Positions 35,229 through 47,869 of a stretch of DNA of 64,000 bases are shown here, piece by piece. The position numbers were made by a program, and so were the translations under genes. Source of the stretch: Gnomoniopsis sp. IMI 355080 (lineage: Eukaryota > Ascomycota > Sordariomycetes > Diaporthales > Gnomoniaceae); contig JAPEVC010000030.1 in NCBI GenBank assembly GCA_027946555.1, positions 1-64,000 of the forward strand, read 5' to 3'. The first letter of the stretch is position 1, and every line of letters starts with the position of its first letter. The notes beneath the pieces are model-generated. The model did no database searches, was not told the DNA's origin, and worked only from the letters and a program-made list of their open reading frames with translations.

Positions 35229-38200
35229 ATGGCTCAATTCTCAGAGGAATCTGCCGCGATGGAAAAGCAAAAGAGATATCACGGCAGCTTGATAGCTTTC
35301 GAGGGCCCCGAGAATTTGGTGTCGACACAATTGCGCTTGCTGCCATCATCCCCGCAACTTCTGATCCTACCTGGTCTGCAGCAGTACATGAAGGAAGACA
35401 GCAATACACGTTTCGACCCTCGATCATATGTCAAAAGCGTCCACCATGCAGCCCAAACGCGCCATGAAATTGCTTTGCAATTCCTCAATAACTCTACCAG
35501 CGACAACAAGAGATTGGTATTTCTCAATGGCGGGACTGCTGCTGCCGTGTCACAATGTATATCAACCATAGGCGAGCGCCAAGTTTCGGGCGATCTTATC
35601 CTAGCAGAGGCTATCTACAAAAACATCACTAGCGAGGGCGCAAGAGGGTTGGAACAGGATGCAAAAAATGAAAATCAGCAAGCGTTGGAGAAACTGAACA
35701 GTGAACGGGATCTCGATGAGCTGTTGTGGGAACACGTCGAGGAGGATCCCATCACCAGGGCAATGAGGGCCGCCGACGCTCTTTACCAGGAGACGGAATT
35801 TCTGCAGCCAATTGATTGTTATATCAGGACCAGGCCGCGGAGTGTAAGTCTACCAATGCTCGAATGGGCGAACGAAATGGGTCAGGCCTCCCCTTTCTTT
35901 GTCTTCGGGTCCTCGCCGAGTGAAGGGGTCCCATCGGTATTTGATGATGAGGGTGAGGAAGAGCCTTTAGCCACTGAGGAGGACTTGACCAGATCGCGCA
36001 GTCTGAAAAGCTCACAAGGCGGCCACAAAGTGCGATTCTCCGCGCCGCGTCGGCCGGCGAGCAGCACGGCGGAGGCCATCCACAGTCGAAATGTCGACAA
36101 CCGGTCCACCTTGCAGCTTTTCCCATCCGCAGCCCATGGCGTCGACTCGCCGCCCGCAACTCCTGAGGGTGTGGTCTACGGAGAAGCGCGTCTGGTACAA
36201 ATGCATGCTGCCAAGTCGCGAGACTTACGCAAGGTTCGGTCACTGGACGATATGGGACTATTCGAGGCACGCCGGCGGCAGATCAGTGCGCAATTTCTAT
36301 CAGCGATAGCCTCGCCGCTCGAGAGCCCGGAGGCTAAAAGCCGACATTTGTCGATTGCTGAAGACCCGTACTCGCCCAACAATCTCCTACAAATTCCTGC
36401 GGCAAAATTTGTCAAGGCACAGAAGACAATCATACGGAGATCTCCCACATTTCCGAAGAATCTGCCGAAGCCTGCGAGGGATTCTTATGTCCATCAAGGG
36501 ACTGACGTTGCGGACTTTGGCAATGAAACTGCTATCTCGGAGGGCGATTTTGAGCCCGTGCTACCCCTTCTTGAAGACCTCGTCGTACACTTCACGAGCT
36601 TCAGCCCAGACTACGTCCTGTCCTCTGTGGTTCAGTCGTTGAAGAATGGATTGTACCCTCTCTTGAGCAACACTTCCGGGTCCTTTGGGACGGCAGAGAC
36701 AGCAGAGACAGACTCATGTCCTTCAACACCGAGGACCGCAGACCTGTTCGACCTAGAGGTCGGCAAAAGCGACGGACTATATACAGTGCCAGAGGAACCC
36801 TCGGCGGACGAAGCTTCGGACTATGACCCATTTGCACCCCAGGGAAGTGACGTGCGGTGTGCTGCCAAGACGGCATTCCAGCAACCCAATTCACCATCTC
36901 CAACCATGCCACAACCACCAACGCCAAGTCAGGCAAATGTAGCGCGCGTGGGCACGAAGTTCCATGATTTCTCAACACCCGGCCATCCAAACGCCATCGT
37001 TACCCAGAATGCGTTGCGGTTGGTGTTGGAGGGCTACTATCCGCAACAAGAAGGTGGTGGATACTTGCAGTTCAATGCCACGGTGCTCTCTGACATGAAC
37101 AGTCTGTGGAGGCCGATGTTCGAGGACTTTGATCTCCAGGGAAACAAGCCCGCCCAGCATACTGCCGACTTGATATTGGCTATTGGTTCTCAACAAGGAG
37201 TCAAGAGCGAGTTCGTGTCTATGGTTACCGGCCAGATTGAAAAGCTTGGTTCGAAGCCGAATGGCATGTCCCGGAGTGGCCGTTTAGACATTAGGTGAGA
37301 GCTGAGCCCAGAGTATGCGACAAAGGGAACCAAACACACACTGACAAACCACTCAGATATCTGATAGCCACCGCCATGCAATCCTACAGCACACATCCCC
37401 TGACGTCGCTGGCCGAAAGCCCCCTCGCAGACAGCCCCTACTCCCTGGCCTGCTTTCTCGTCCCCCATTTAGAGACATACCTTGCCACCAATACCGCCAC
37501 GCGCTTCCTACTCCTCTCCTATCCTGCCGAGCACCTCTCGACCGTGCTCGCCCTACAAAAGCTCATGGGTGCCGACAAGTTCAACATTGCCGGGATCCTC
37601 GACGCAAGCAACCCCTCCACGTTCGCCGACGTCCCCTCGCCCTCTTCTCCTCTCAGCACCACCAGTACCACTACTACCACCAGCTCGCAAAACCTCACCA
37701 CCATTGAGACTTCCATCGAGACAACTATCACAGTCACATCGCCTCAGCTCTCCAAGATGAGCCACACGCGCTCTACACTTGCGCGGCGCCGCCGCGTGTC
37801 CTTTTCCCGCGCCGACTACCTTCTCACGTCGTCGGCGACCGAGACCGAGATCAATTCCCTGGTCTCCACCATCTGGGCTGTGCTCATTGAAATCGACAGC
37901 TTCTACGCGCCGGAGCCACCAGCTCAGCCCAGAGGCAGGTCCACCCGCGGGCAGCTCACGCTCGTCAGCAAATACGCCACGCCTGCCAGCCCGCCTATGT
38001 CACCTCCTTACAAAAACGAGGGTGCAGCCACGACACCGCGCAGCGTAGTCACGATGGACTTCCCCTACCCGCCGCCACTACCGCCGACGCCAGCCGCCAG
38101 GAGTGATTCGCCGTCGCGGTCGTCGATCAAGTCTGCCTGGTCTATACGGTCTTCCCGCGGTCGGCAGCAGCAGCAGCAGAACCACATTGCATCGGCCACG

Positions 38201-38383
38201 GGTGGTGTGGCGAGACGTGGTGGCGACGATGTGGCGACGAACGGCAGCGATGCGGTCAGCATGGTGGACGAGGGTGACTTTGACGATGCCGAGGAGAGGA
38301 GGTTGATGCCAATGTACATGCGGCAGAGTGAGTTGCGGAAGGGAAACAGTCGCAAGGCGCTCAAGTGGTTGGGATTGGCGTAG
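35229..38383 (+). CDS. large conserved fungal protein (gastric-mucin-like)
   Basis: Two exons, 35229-37294 and 37357-38383, give 1030 residues. The intron is GTGAGA...CTGAC...CTCAG. The N-terminal ~190 residues are well ordered, with KRYHGSLIAFEGPENLVST, LRLLPSSPQLLILPGLQQ and LVFLNGGTAAAVSQCI. Another ordered block sits near 450-490 (LPLLEDLVVHFTSFSPDYVL), and a third from about 605 (IVTQNALRLVLEGYYP). Around the intron lies a block with LIATAMQSYSTHPLTSLAES and LEIEIDSFYAP-like sequence. Between these are long Ser/Pro/Thr-rich, probably disordered regions and a poly-Gln run (QQQQQ). I recall similar Pezizomycotina proteins annotated gastric mucin-like, a label based on composition only. There is no signal peptide or membrane segment, so it is not a secreted mucin. 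Function unknown. Confidence 0.85.
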
Positions 38384-39848
38384 GCATCGAAAGAGACATC
38401 ACATTCATTTGAAGGCGATTCAGCAAATAGGCGTATGTCATTTGCGTTCTGTGCGACGGAGGCTCGGCAATTATTCTCTTGTGTGCTTCAGCTCAATTCA
38501 TTGCTAACGGTTGGGTTCTGGACTTTGCTAAAAAAAATGTACTACTGTATTGTGTGTATGCTTTACATGTCTTCTATGAGGGGCCAGGTATGAATTTTGT
38601 GTCTGCGGACTCAGTTATTTTCATGGGCTGGTTGGCCGGCGTGGGCTCTTGATCAAGCTTTTTAGTACATACCTCCAGAAAGAGAGCATATGCATGCATG
38701 ATCTTAAAAAGAATGATTTCATTTGCTGCACGGCCACTTTCATCGATAGTGATATGTGGAATATTGGACAATTTCCCAAGTTTGCAAATAGAATTGACGT
38801 TGATCAATCACGTTTATAGACGTTCTGGTAATGGGAATTACACCAAATTGTGGACACAGCGATAAGTGCCTGATCCCAAAACAAGGGGAAGGACCAGGAC
38901 ATTTCCTCTCGTACCCTTCAAGAAGGAAGAGGCGATTGATCAATAAACAGAGTCTTCAGGACAGTCCGCGAGCAGTAAACCATTTACCGCACGCTCTAGG
39001 TATGCTCGAAGTATTGTTAGGCTGAAAGTTTACAAGCGACGAACGTCTTGATGCCGCGCAGTGAATTCGAAATTATCAACCAATTAGACCAGAGCGGACC
39101 CAGTTCAACGCTCTGCATGTTGCCTATGTCACAGGAAGTGCAATAGGAAATTACCTTTTCCAAGCTTTGATTACGAGAATCAGCGCGTCACGACTCACGG
39201 TAGACATGGCAAGTACACCAAAATGTTGAAGAGAGTCGCGTCAAACTTTGTGATATGCCCAGTCGAATTTATCTTGCCTGCCTACGTTCCTAGCCTCGGA
39301 TACTGAATCCCAAGAAAGAAAAAGAAATAATGTCCATCCGGAACCCTAATCAAGGTGAAAACGACGCAACGGGGGAAATCACAATAAAACAAACATCAGA
39401 ACGCCAGCAGTGTATGTATTATGTGGTTCGTCAATTGGAAGGAGACAGGATTGGAAAAAGGGGGCTCTCTCCAATCCTGTCCTTGCCTTGCATCGGTCGG
39501 CCCATTTGGTCCGTCAGAGAAGTGTGTGGTGCTCTAAAAGATGCCTGGTCCATCGTGACGGGTGTATGCTGCGTCTGAAGATCATTGACCCCAACAGGAG
39601 AAATCCAAGTGACGACCACTTCCATCTATGCGCAAGACACCCCCCAAGCAATCAAAAACGAGGAGACGCGCAAAGGGAAAAGCCCATTGTTCCGAATGAC
39701 CGCCGATTAGCGGCGCCTTGGCCCCCACATGCGCCACTCATGTCCACATCTCATGACGGTCGTGAGTAAAAATGGGCTCAGAACAGTTGACGTTCGGTAC
39801 GGTTGGTACTGTACAAAGTTCGAGTTCGAGGCAGGGAGGCGGGAGAGC
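38384..39848. other. convergent 1.5-kb spacer
   Basis: Lies between the 3' ends of the gastric-mucin-like gene (+) and ypt1 (-). Short A/T-rich frames only, with no recognised feature. Confidence 0.6.
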
Positions 39849-40863
39849 TTAGCAGCAGCTGTTGCTGGAGTTGGAGGAGACGCCGTGACCCTGGCCGACC
39901 TGCACAGACGGCTTGGTGTTGTTGGTAGCGGTGGTGCCCATACGCTCCTTGATCTGCCTGGCCATGGTCAAGAAGGCCTGCTCGACATTGCTGGCGTTCT
40001 TGGCCGAAGTCTCGAGGAATGGAATGCCCAGGCTGTCAGCGAATTCCTATTGTCTGTTGTTAGTAAAGTGGGTCCGATAGCGATAAGTAAAGTGCCAGCA
40101 TGTGACGAAGTAGTGTGCCGTTCGTAGTCAGATGATGGGAGTAGGGAGAGCTATGTCCGCACCTTTGCCACGGTGTAGTCAACGACCTTCTTGTCAGCCA
40201 TATCGCTCTTGTTGCCGACGAGCAGCTTGTTGACACCCTCGGTGGCGTATCTGTCGATCTCCTGCAGCCACTGCTTCACGTTGTTGAAAGAATCCATGTC
40301 GGTGACATCGTAGACAACGCAGATACCGTGAGCGCCACGGTAGTAGGAAGAGGTGATAGTACGGAAACGCTCCTGGCCAGCGGTATCCCACTATTGAATT
40401 CGACATGGTCAGTAATCGCCTCGTTGGGGGCGGTAATGCGTTGGGCAGGCTAGGCTCACGATCTGCAGCTTCACGGTCTTGCCGTCTAACTCGATGGTCC
40501 TGATTTTCTGTCAAAGGTATCAGCAGCCAAACTTTGAACTTTTCAGAGGGAAGAGGAAGTGCGTACGAAATCGACGCCAATTGTGGAAATGTAGGACTCG
40601 GTGTAGGTGTCGTCGGCGAATCGCAGGAGCAAGCAGGACTTTCCAACACCGGAGTCACCGATGAGGAGCAGCTTGAAAAGGTAATCGTATCTGTACGGGT
40701 GTCAACTCGCTGTCTGGGGCGCATGGAGAGTCTAGGATTTCGTAATCAGGTTGATGGCGGGGCTGGATCAGGAAGATGCTCTAGAAGTCGGTCAGCACAA
40801 TACGGCCTTGGGAGAAGAAGGCTGTGAATGGTCGGCGACCGCCACATACTACTCGGGATTCAT
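39849..40863 (-). CDS. ypt1: Rab1/Ypt1 small GTPase
   Basis: Five exons, 40863-40853, 40690-40567, 40507-40460, 40390-40163 and 40046-39849, give 202 residues. Exon 1 is only 11 nt and encodes MNPE; its donor is GTAGTA. All G motifs are present: GDSGVGKS at 15-22, the switch I Thr in YISTIGVDF, WDTAGQE at 62-68, and NKSD and TSAK later. The effector region and DTAGQERFRTITSSYYRG are identical in style to Rab1/Ypt1. The protein ends in Cys-Cys for double geranylgeranylation. Rab1 directs ER-to-Golgi traffic and autophagosome formation, and is essential in yeast. The many small introns are usual for this gene in filamentous fungi. Confidence 0.97.
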
Positions 40864-42504
40864 GGTGACAGAGTTTCGAGATTGCTAAAAGAAGAGGTAA
40901 AGCTCGAGGGGAAGCGCTGCGATGGTTGCCGGTACAAAAGAGCGGCGAAGATGGAGAAGGTGTCGGTGGTTGATGAATCGATGTTAAGGTTGGTCGTCGG
41001 CAGGAGGACGAGTACAGAGAGGCAACGTCAGTCGGCGGTTGGAGGGAACGCCGGCAGGAGGGCGCAGGCCCAGACACCGCTTTATGACTAAGCCGGGGGC
41101 CGCTGCCAAGCACTCCAATTGGCAATGGAAAATTGTTAGTGCAACTGCTCGATACCGTAATCTTGCCCTGAGACTCTCAACAAAGTAATGATGGTCTTTC
41201 GATGAAGCGTATCTCTATGTGATCATCATGTGGTTTCTTGCAGCAAATGATCTTATGGTCTCCTGCGATAGAGCTGGCTATATTTTCCTCTTTGTCCATT
41301 TATTGCAAGCATTTAAAGTACCATGGCAGGGCCTCTCCGCGGACAGTCATTCATGGCAATGTATATAGTAAGGGTCTCTTGCAGTCACAGTCACAGCTGC
41401 AGAGCCGCTTGCCGTCTGCATTAATTGCAGAAGCAGCAACAAGCACTTAGCATGAATCAAGGAGTGCAGCTGATGAGTCCGTGTGTCTCACTTAGGTTCA
41501 ATACACTCAGTATAGAAACGCAAGTGAGCACATAATTTCCATCACATCTCTGCTGACTACCTAGATACCTAGCCGCCCTAGACATCTGCACATGGTGATC
41601 AATTCACGTGTGGGCCCTGATCTTTTGGCCCCACCCAGAAAAGAGAGACTATCATCAGGTATACTGTCACAAGTCATCAACGCCTAAATAGGTAGTCACT
41701 GATTTATTTCACCCAAAGCACCATTCAGAGGGGCTCTTCTGATTCATGTGCTAATTTACCTTCTGGCTCGATCCGATTGAAAGAGAGTGTAGTAGGCGTT
41801 AAGTTGAGATGCAACCTTTCTGGCAGCCCTGGACTTTGGTACCACTATCTGGAGTGCTATGTAGTCTATTTGCAAATCGGCCCTTAATTATCAAAGACAT
41901 GCTCATCAGTCAAAACTACCCACACAACTAGTAACACAATATCCAACATCCATGTCGATTCGACTTCCCTTGCCAAATATAGGAATGCCGATAGACCTGT
42001 TGAGTTGTTGGGGCACAAAGGGTGAGGTTTATCACACATGTTTCCTACAGCATCAAGAATTTCTTCAGATTGTCCTAGACGCAGAGTCTTACAGCAGACA
42101 CAGTCGCAAAGTTGATAATCTACAAAAACATCACGAGATTACAAACAGTGTTGTAGTTGAGTGTTCAATATAGTCGGAGTAAATCATATAAAAATTCACA
42201 GCGTGAGTTCCAAGGTGAGAAGGAGTACTCCCTTCATTGCCCCCACTCGCGTGGCAGTCCGGGGATGCGGGGAGTTCAGGGGGCCCCTGTCACAGCAGAT
42301 CCATTTGCTGAACATAGTATGACGCCCGCGCCGGAATTGCATGGTTGTCTTTGGAGTTTTACTTACAGCTTGCATCACTACCAACCTTGCCATCACCTGA
42401 AAATCTTCCTTATTGTAAAACAGCTTGCCTTTAAGTGTCTCTCGCCGACACGCCGACACACCTACAAACCATTCTCCCATCATTCATGTAGATCCTCCAA
42501 TCCA
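40864..42504. other. 1.6-kb divergent spacer
   Basis: Holds the promoters of ypt1 (-) and the mitochondrial protein gene (+). Short frames only; no gene is supported. Confidence 0.6.
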
Positions 42505-43502
42505 ATGTCCGCTTCTCGCCGACTCTTGCGAACCACCTCCTCAACATCTTCCCGAAATGGTTTGAGCCGGTTGACCGGCCGCCGGTCGCGATCTTTTTTC
42601 GCCCGCATCGCGAAGCCCGTTGTCCCGGCGCAACCAACCCCAGCACCGCTTTCAAAGACCTCAAAGCCTCTCACGACTCTACAAGAAGCGAATCCTCGAA
42701 ATCTCCCGGAAGTTTGGTTCAATCCGACCTTTCCGTATGCCAGTGGCGTGCCGCTGGGCCAGGGTCCTGACAAGCCACCAGACGAGCGCAAAGTAAAGTT
42801 GGGCAAAAGTGAGCTGTGCACTCCCTTATGAAACTAAGCAACAATGATTTTGGCTTTACCTGCTTGAGCTTCAAGCAAGGGGAAAAACAAAGGAGCTGGC
42901 TAACCATATCGCCTCCAGCCCTACGCATTCTCCAGGAACGCCTTCCCACGCTCCTCCAACAGCCGCTCCCCCAAGAGATCCTCGCGCCCAACATCAGCCT
43001 CCACCTGTTCCCCTCAACCCACCCGCACCTACCCACCGTGTCCGGGCGTGTCGCCTATATCGCTGCGCTATGGACGTCGCCCATCGCATGGAACCACCTG
43101 CCTATTATCGGCGATGTGAAGCTTGAGATCTTATCGGAGCGCATGGTCAGAGAGCAGGGCAAGAGAACAGGATCCGGCGCTGAGCAGCTAGTTGTGCGCT
43201 GGCGGACCACAGGCAGCTCGCGCATAGGCTGGCGGCTGCCTTTCCGCGAGCGCTTCCAGGTTAGCGAGGAGGGGACAAGCCACACTGGATTTACGGGACT
43301 GTTCATCTTTGAATTTGATGGCGAGGGGAGGGTGCTGAGCCACACCATCGAGCATGTGCAGTCTCATGGGGAGTGGGAGAATGGGGTGGGTGCCAAGTTC
43401 GTGGGACTGACAGACTGGTTGCTGGGTGGCATGAGAGGAGGCAGGGAGGGGTGCCCTGCTTTCGAGATACAGAAGGATGACATTGAACAAAGGCGCCGGT
43501 GA
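42505..43502 (+). CDS. predicted mitochondrial protein, uncharacterised (DUF2358-like?)
   Basis: Two exons, 42505-42808 and 42919-43502, join through a GTGAGC...CTAAC...CTCCAG intron to give 295 residues. The first ~45 residues (MSASRRLLRTTSSTSSRNG...) are rich in Arg, Ser and Thr with no acidic residue, fitting a mitochondrial presequence. The C-terminal domain has the order LRILQERLPTLLQQPLPQE, LHLFPSTHPHLPTVSGRV, WRTTG...WRLPFRERF, then FIFEFDGEGRVLSHTIEHV. This looks like the NTF2/SnoaL-like fold of DUF2358 proteins, but the family name is a tentative recollection. There is no membrane segment. Function unknown. The gene is divergent from ypt1 and convergent with the 2EXR gene. Confidence 0.82.
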
Positions 43503-43867
43503 CGAAAACCAGATTGTGACAATTTTCGTGGCTTAGAGAGGTCTGGATATATGCGACGGCGTTCAGGGGGCGGCTCTGGTAAAAAATGGCTGATTATGTG
43601 ATACTCATGAGCGAAGCGCCTACACCACTCGTACCCATATTGTACAATAGAAGACTGAAGATGAACCCAGTATAGACTTTCCAGAACCGAGTCGCCTCTG
43701 CACCTCGGCAGAGTCTCGTCATTTTCCGTTTCACCCCTCTTGATCGCATGTCTATATGCAAGTAGTAATCCCTTCCGTCTCCAACGCCGAGCCATGAGTT
43801 AATAAGAACGCCGTCCCAATGCGAAGCCATTTGCGAAGCCATATGCGCAGACCACGACACAAGCCAC
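43503..43867. other. convergent 365-bp spacer
   Basis: Lies between the 3' ends of the mitochondrial protein gene (+) and the 2EXR gene (-). Antisense frames that overlap the mitochondrial gene are not credible. Confidence 0.65.
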
Positions 43868-44704
43868 CTAACACTCCGCCACGAAATCTGCCAATTTATC
43901 CTCTCTCACCATCAATATCTGTTTATCCTTGAGATGACTCGTGACCACACTCATGCCATGGATCCATCCCCACCAAATCTTCTGCACAATGTTCTCCTTC
44001 CTGCCCAACCCAAAATCCAACGGCATTCCACCCCTCACCTCCCTCTGCCTCACCAAATCCTCTTCCGTACTCGTAATCATCAACCTCCCCGCGCCCGGAA
44101 ACCCATCAATCACATGGAAAAGCGTCCCAAAAATCTGCTCGCTCTCGACCTCGCCCAGCCGCAACTCCTCAAACGCCACCGCGACATTGACCACACGCCG
44201 CGCATCCGGCCGCGATAGGAAATAGACCATCGGCGCATTGATGTTGCTGCTATCGTACGGCTCGAGCTCGCCGAGCAGGAGAAGCGTGTCTACCTTGAAA
44301 TTGAAGTACACCCTGGGCGGGCTCGCACGCGGCGTGGCAAGCATGGAAGGGATGCGCCAGGAAAAGGCCAGCTCGTAGTGCGCGAGCGCCAGCCGGCGCG
44401 TTGCCGCGCATATATGCAGCAAGATGGGCACGTGGCGCTTGCGGGGGCGGAGGGCGAGTTGGGCGCGCTTGCGCGGGGCGTCGCAGGCGTCGAAGCAGGT
44501 GGCTATGATGATGCGTGGTTGCAGGAGATAGTCCCAGATCTTGAGACGTAGTTCTGGAGGGAGGTCGGGGAAGAGAGGAAATGTGGCTGGTGACGTGGAA
44601 GATGAGGAGGTTGGTGGGGGAGAGAGGCCATCGGAGCAGACTTGGAATTCAAGCCAAAAGTCCTTTTGCTCTTCTTCCTTGTCTCTGGGCCTCCGATAAG
44701 TCAT
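43868..44704 (-). CDS. 2EXR-domain protein
   Basis: One exon of 278 residues from the ATG at 44704. The frame stays open for 17 codons upstream but has no ATG there. Residues ~45-62 carry FPLFPDLPPELRLKIWDYLL, the hallmark of the fungal 2EXR domain, followed by the paired-basic and CPILLHICAATRRLALAHY-like second half (here VPILLHICAATRRLAL). The domain is about 100 residues, widespread and expanded in Pezizomycotina, and of unknown biochemical role; it resembles an F-box-like helical start. The rest includes YFNFKVDTLLLLGELEPY, usual for the family. Soluble, no signal peptide. A second ATG frame upstream (44921) is in another frame with no good splice link, so I exclude it. Confidence 0.88.
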   Translation of the reverse strand: MTYRRPRDKEEEQKDFWLEFQVCSDGLSPPPTSSSSTSPATFPLFPDLPPELRLKIWDYLLQPRIIIATCFDACDAPRKRAQLALRPRKRHVPILLHICAATRRLALAHYELAFSWRIPSMLATPRASPPRVYFNFKVDTLLLLGELEPYDSSNINAPMVYFLSRPDARRVVNVAVAFEELRLGEVESEQIFGTLFHVIDGFPGAGRLMITSTEEDLVRQREVRGGMPLDFGLGRKENIVQKIWWGWIHGMSVVTSHLKDKQILMVREDKLADFVAEC

Positions 44705-46375
44705 TTTTCGAGTGTTGAAGGTTCGGGGTAGTATGAAATGAAGGTGGCTCAACACACATATGGGACGTGGTGATGTTCAGACAAGGTGTGGCGTCGACAG
44801 GGGCCTTGCCTATCTGGGTCGATCTCGGGACGGTCTCCTGATCAGGAAGTCCATCGTTTTTCCAAGACTTGGACGCGCGAACACCCAAGACCTTGACAGA
44901 TCTCCTATTTCCCGGCGACATTGATGATGGTGATGATGATGATGCTAGATCCGACTTCGGGTCTTCATTTTGAACATCTCTGCCGCCAAATCCAGGCCCA
45001 TCTCTCCATTCTTGAGTACTTTATCTACCTCGGGTACCTAATTTAAATTCCTTTGAGCTGCTCGGCTGCATGTGCGACGTCATTCGGGCTCGTCGCTGAT
45101 GGAGGGTCTGTAATTACCGTCTCGTGATCATTATCTGGCAGTATTCGTTCTTGCTACCTAGAAAATGTTCCAAGCTGTGGTTGCGCTGTTGGTAAATCTT
45201 GCAGGAACTATTGTTGCTAATCGCAACTATAGCAGAGCACGCTAATCATCTCAAAAAATGTTTACGTCTGTTTCAGACAATGCTTGTCTTGTTCTCGAAG
45301 ATCTGCACCGGGTATAATACGACAAATATCCCTGCTCTTCGTTTATTCCAGCACTTAGCTCGCATCACCATCAATCCTTGTGATAAAAGCATGCCAAAAT
45401 CCCACCAGTCAGCTGAATAGCTTATATTGTGCTTTGCTGGGCTATCCTGTCGTCCTCCTGATCAGTACCACACAACCTTATATGAACTGCATATCCATAG
45501 TCACTTTTATTCTTGTTCTGACATCCTAAGCGATTGGTACCGAGCGGCAAGTTGGACGGACTGACAGGTTGACAGGTCATACACAATCCAAACTGCCTGA
45601 TTTGGCCTCATCTATACTGTACTGGATATACATTGTCTTTCCTGTTTTTGCCTCTCTCCAGAGTATACATCATGTGCAGGTATAACAAAGTCCGCGTTCC
45701 CATCCTGTTCAATATCCAGGAACGGACTGGCCATGACCAAGGTCTCGTGAAGAGCTATCTCCGAGACGAATCGGTCCTTGCTTCCTCGGGGTTTCGTCTA
45801 GGTTCATCGCGACATAGAATGCCTCTACGCGACTCACGGGCTGTGGATCCCATCAATAAGGTACCTTTGCAAAGACCCGCATAGCTTGTTCTCGAATCAG
45901 AGATCCTAGCGGACCATGCGTGGTTAATGTTGCTCGGAGGCTCCCAAGCTTCCGTCCTTCGTACCGATTTGGTCGACAGCATTTTAAAAGCAAGGGATTG
46001 GAAAGCGGATCACCATGGCTTGCTTTTCATTAAAGATAAACCTTGCTTCATAGTCTGCCAGCCTCGTCACCCATTAATTGGTGGAATAGACATACCCTTA
46101 TACTGGAATTGGTCGTATTATGATTGTTTAATTACCTTGTAGAATTATCCGTTCGCTTCCCCTATGGTCTGCCCTATTGGGTAGCCTGCGTAGTAGCAGT
46201 ATTGCCCGCTCGTGAAACCGGTACCGATGCCGCCGTCCTTTGGGCATGGAGGTGAGCCCACCGATTCTGAGTAAATATAAGCATCCCAACCTTTCGGCGA
46301 GGGAATCACATCGCATCTCGATAGGTGCCGTCTCTCCCGTAAGTGCAACTTCTCATCGCCACGCACCTTGTCAAG
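44705..46375. other. 1.7-kb divergent spacer
   Basis: Holds the promoters of the 2EXR gene (-) and the GH28 gene (+). A short TGATGATGG-type tract lies near 44921-44943. No further gene is supported. Confidence 0.55.
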
Positions 46376-47869
46376 ATGCTGTTCTCTACTCTGTTTCTGG
46401 GTCTTGTCCCCTTGGTCACCGCGCAGCTGTCAGGCAGCGTTGGGCCTACCACCTCGACGGCAGCAAAAGCGGCTAAGAAAATATGCAATATTATGGACTA
46501 TGGTAATGAAGAAAAAAATCCCCTCTTTCCCTCTTTGTCATAGCCTTTTTCCTTCCCCAAGCGCCTCAATGCTAACTGTGGTTGCTGAAAGGCGGCACCG
46601 CATCTGCTACCACCGACAACTCTGCGGCCATCACCGCCGCATGGGCAGCCTGCAAGTCCGGCGGTCAAGTCTACATCCCCAGTGGTAGCTATGGTCTATC
46701 CACTTGGGTTACACTCACCGGTGGCACTGGGGTCTCCATCAACCTCGAGGGAACCATCTACCGCACTGGAACTGCGAGTGGGAACATGATCTTCATCGAG
46801 CACACTACGGACTTTGAGCTCTACAGCGCCAATTCTGCTGGTGCTGTCCAAGGCTATGGGTACCAATTCCTCGAGGATGGCACCTACGGCCCTCGCATTC
46901 TGCGTCTTTACGAGGTCGAGAACTTCAGTGTTCATGATATTGCCTTGGTGGACTCGCCGGCTTTCCACTTCACCATGGATACATGCTCGAATGGCGAGGT
47001 GTATAACATGATCATTCGTGGTTCCAACAAAGGTGGCCTGGACGGCATTGATGTGTGGGGAACTAACATCTGGGTACACGATGTCGAAGTGACCAGTAAG
47101 TTGCAAACGATTTGGGTTGTCTTGTGTGAGTGAAAAAAAATTGATGGGACCGACGCTGACCCATCCCACCGTAGACAAGGACGAGTGCGTCACCGTCAAG
47201 TCTCCCGCGTCCAATATCCTCGTCGAGTCCGTATACTGCAACTGGAGCGGCGGCTGCGCCATCGGCTCCCTTGGCGCGGACACGGCCATCTCGAACATCG
47301 AATACAACAATGTCTACTCGCAGAATTGCAACCAGATGTTCATGATCAAGTCCAACGGCGGCTCCGGCTACCTGGAGAACTCTGTCTTCAAGAACTTCAT
47401 GGGACACTCCAACGCCTACACCCTCGACTTGGACTCGGCCTGGTCTTCGCAGACCACGGCCGCGGGCGACGGCGTGGAGTACACCAACCTGACGTTCAGC
47501 GAGTGGCACGGCACATCCTCCAACGGCGCCCAGCGGCCCGTCATCCGGGTCATCTGCCAGGCTGATGTCCCCTGCAAGGAACTGGAGATTACCGAGTTCC
47601 ATGTGTGGACGGACTCGGGCTCTTCTGTGGAATACTTGTGTGAGAACGGCTACGGGTCCGGCTACTGCCTTAAATCCGGGACAAACTATGCCGCATACAC
47701 GACCACGTCGACCGTCACTTCTGTGGCTAGTTCTGCGTACACGACCATGCCCGGCGAGTTGACGGCTGGCTTGGGACTCACGACGAGCATTGCGATCCCG
47801 CCGGTTCCCACGAGCTTCTTCCCCGGGTTGACGCCTTCGAAAGCTTTGTGCAAGAATGGTGGTTGTTAA
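46376..47869 (+). CDS. rhgA: secreted GH28 rhamnogalacturonan hydrolase
   Basis: Three exons, 46376-46502, 46592-47095 and 47175-47869, give 441 residues, the size of characterised rhamnogalacturonase A. A signal peptide (MLFSTLFLGLVPLVTAQ) starts the protein, so it is secreted. The right-handed beta-helix motifs are those of the GH28 rhamnogalacturonase branch: GTASATTDNSAAITAAW, DGIDVWGTNIWVHDVEVTN followed by KDECVTVKSP, then NWSGGCAIGSLG and NQMFMIKSNGGSGYLENS. The acidic cluster NKDE and the GGCAIGS segment replace the NTD and GHGxSIGS of polygalacturonases. The enzyme cleaves the galacturonate-rhamnose backbone of rhamnogalacturonan I in plant cell walls. The C-terminus is Thr/Ser-rich, fitting O-glycosylation. 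Introns have GTAATG and GTAAGT donors. It points to a lifestyle using plant material. Confidence 0.93.

Noticed and set aside
43364..43795. 143-codon minus-strand frame overlapping the 3' end of the mitochondrial protein gene
   Set aside because: It overlaps the well-supported sense gene, has no domain and includes the short convergent spacer.
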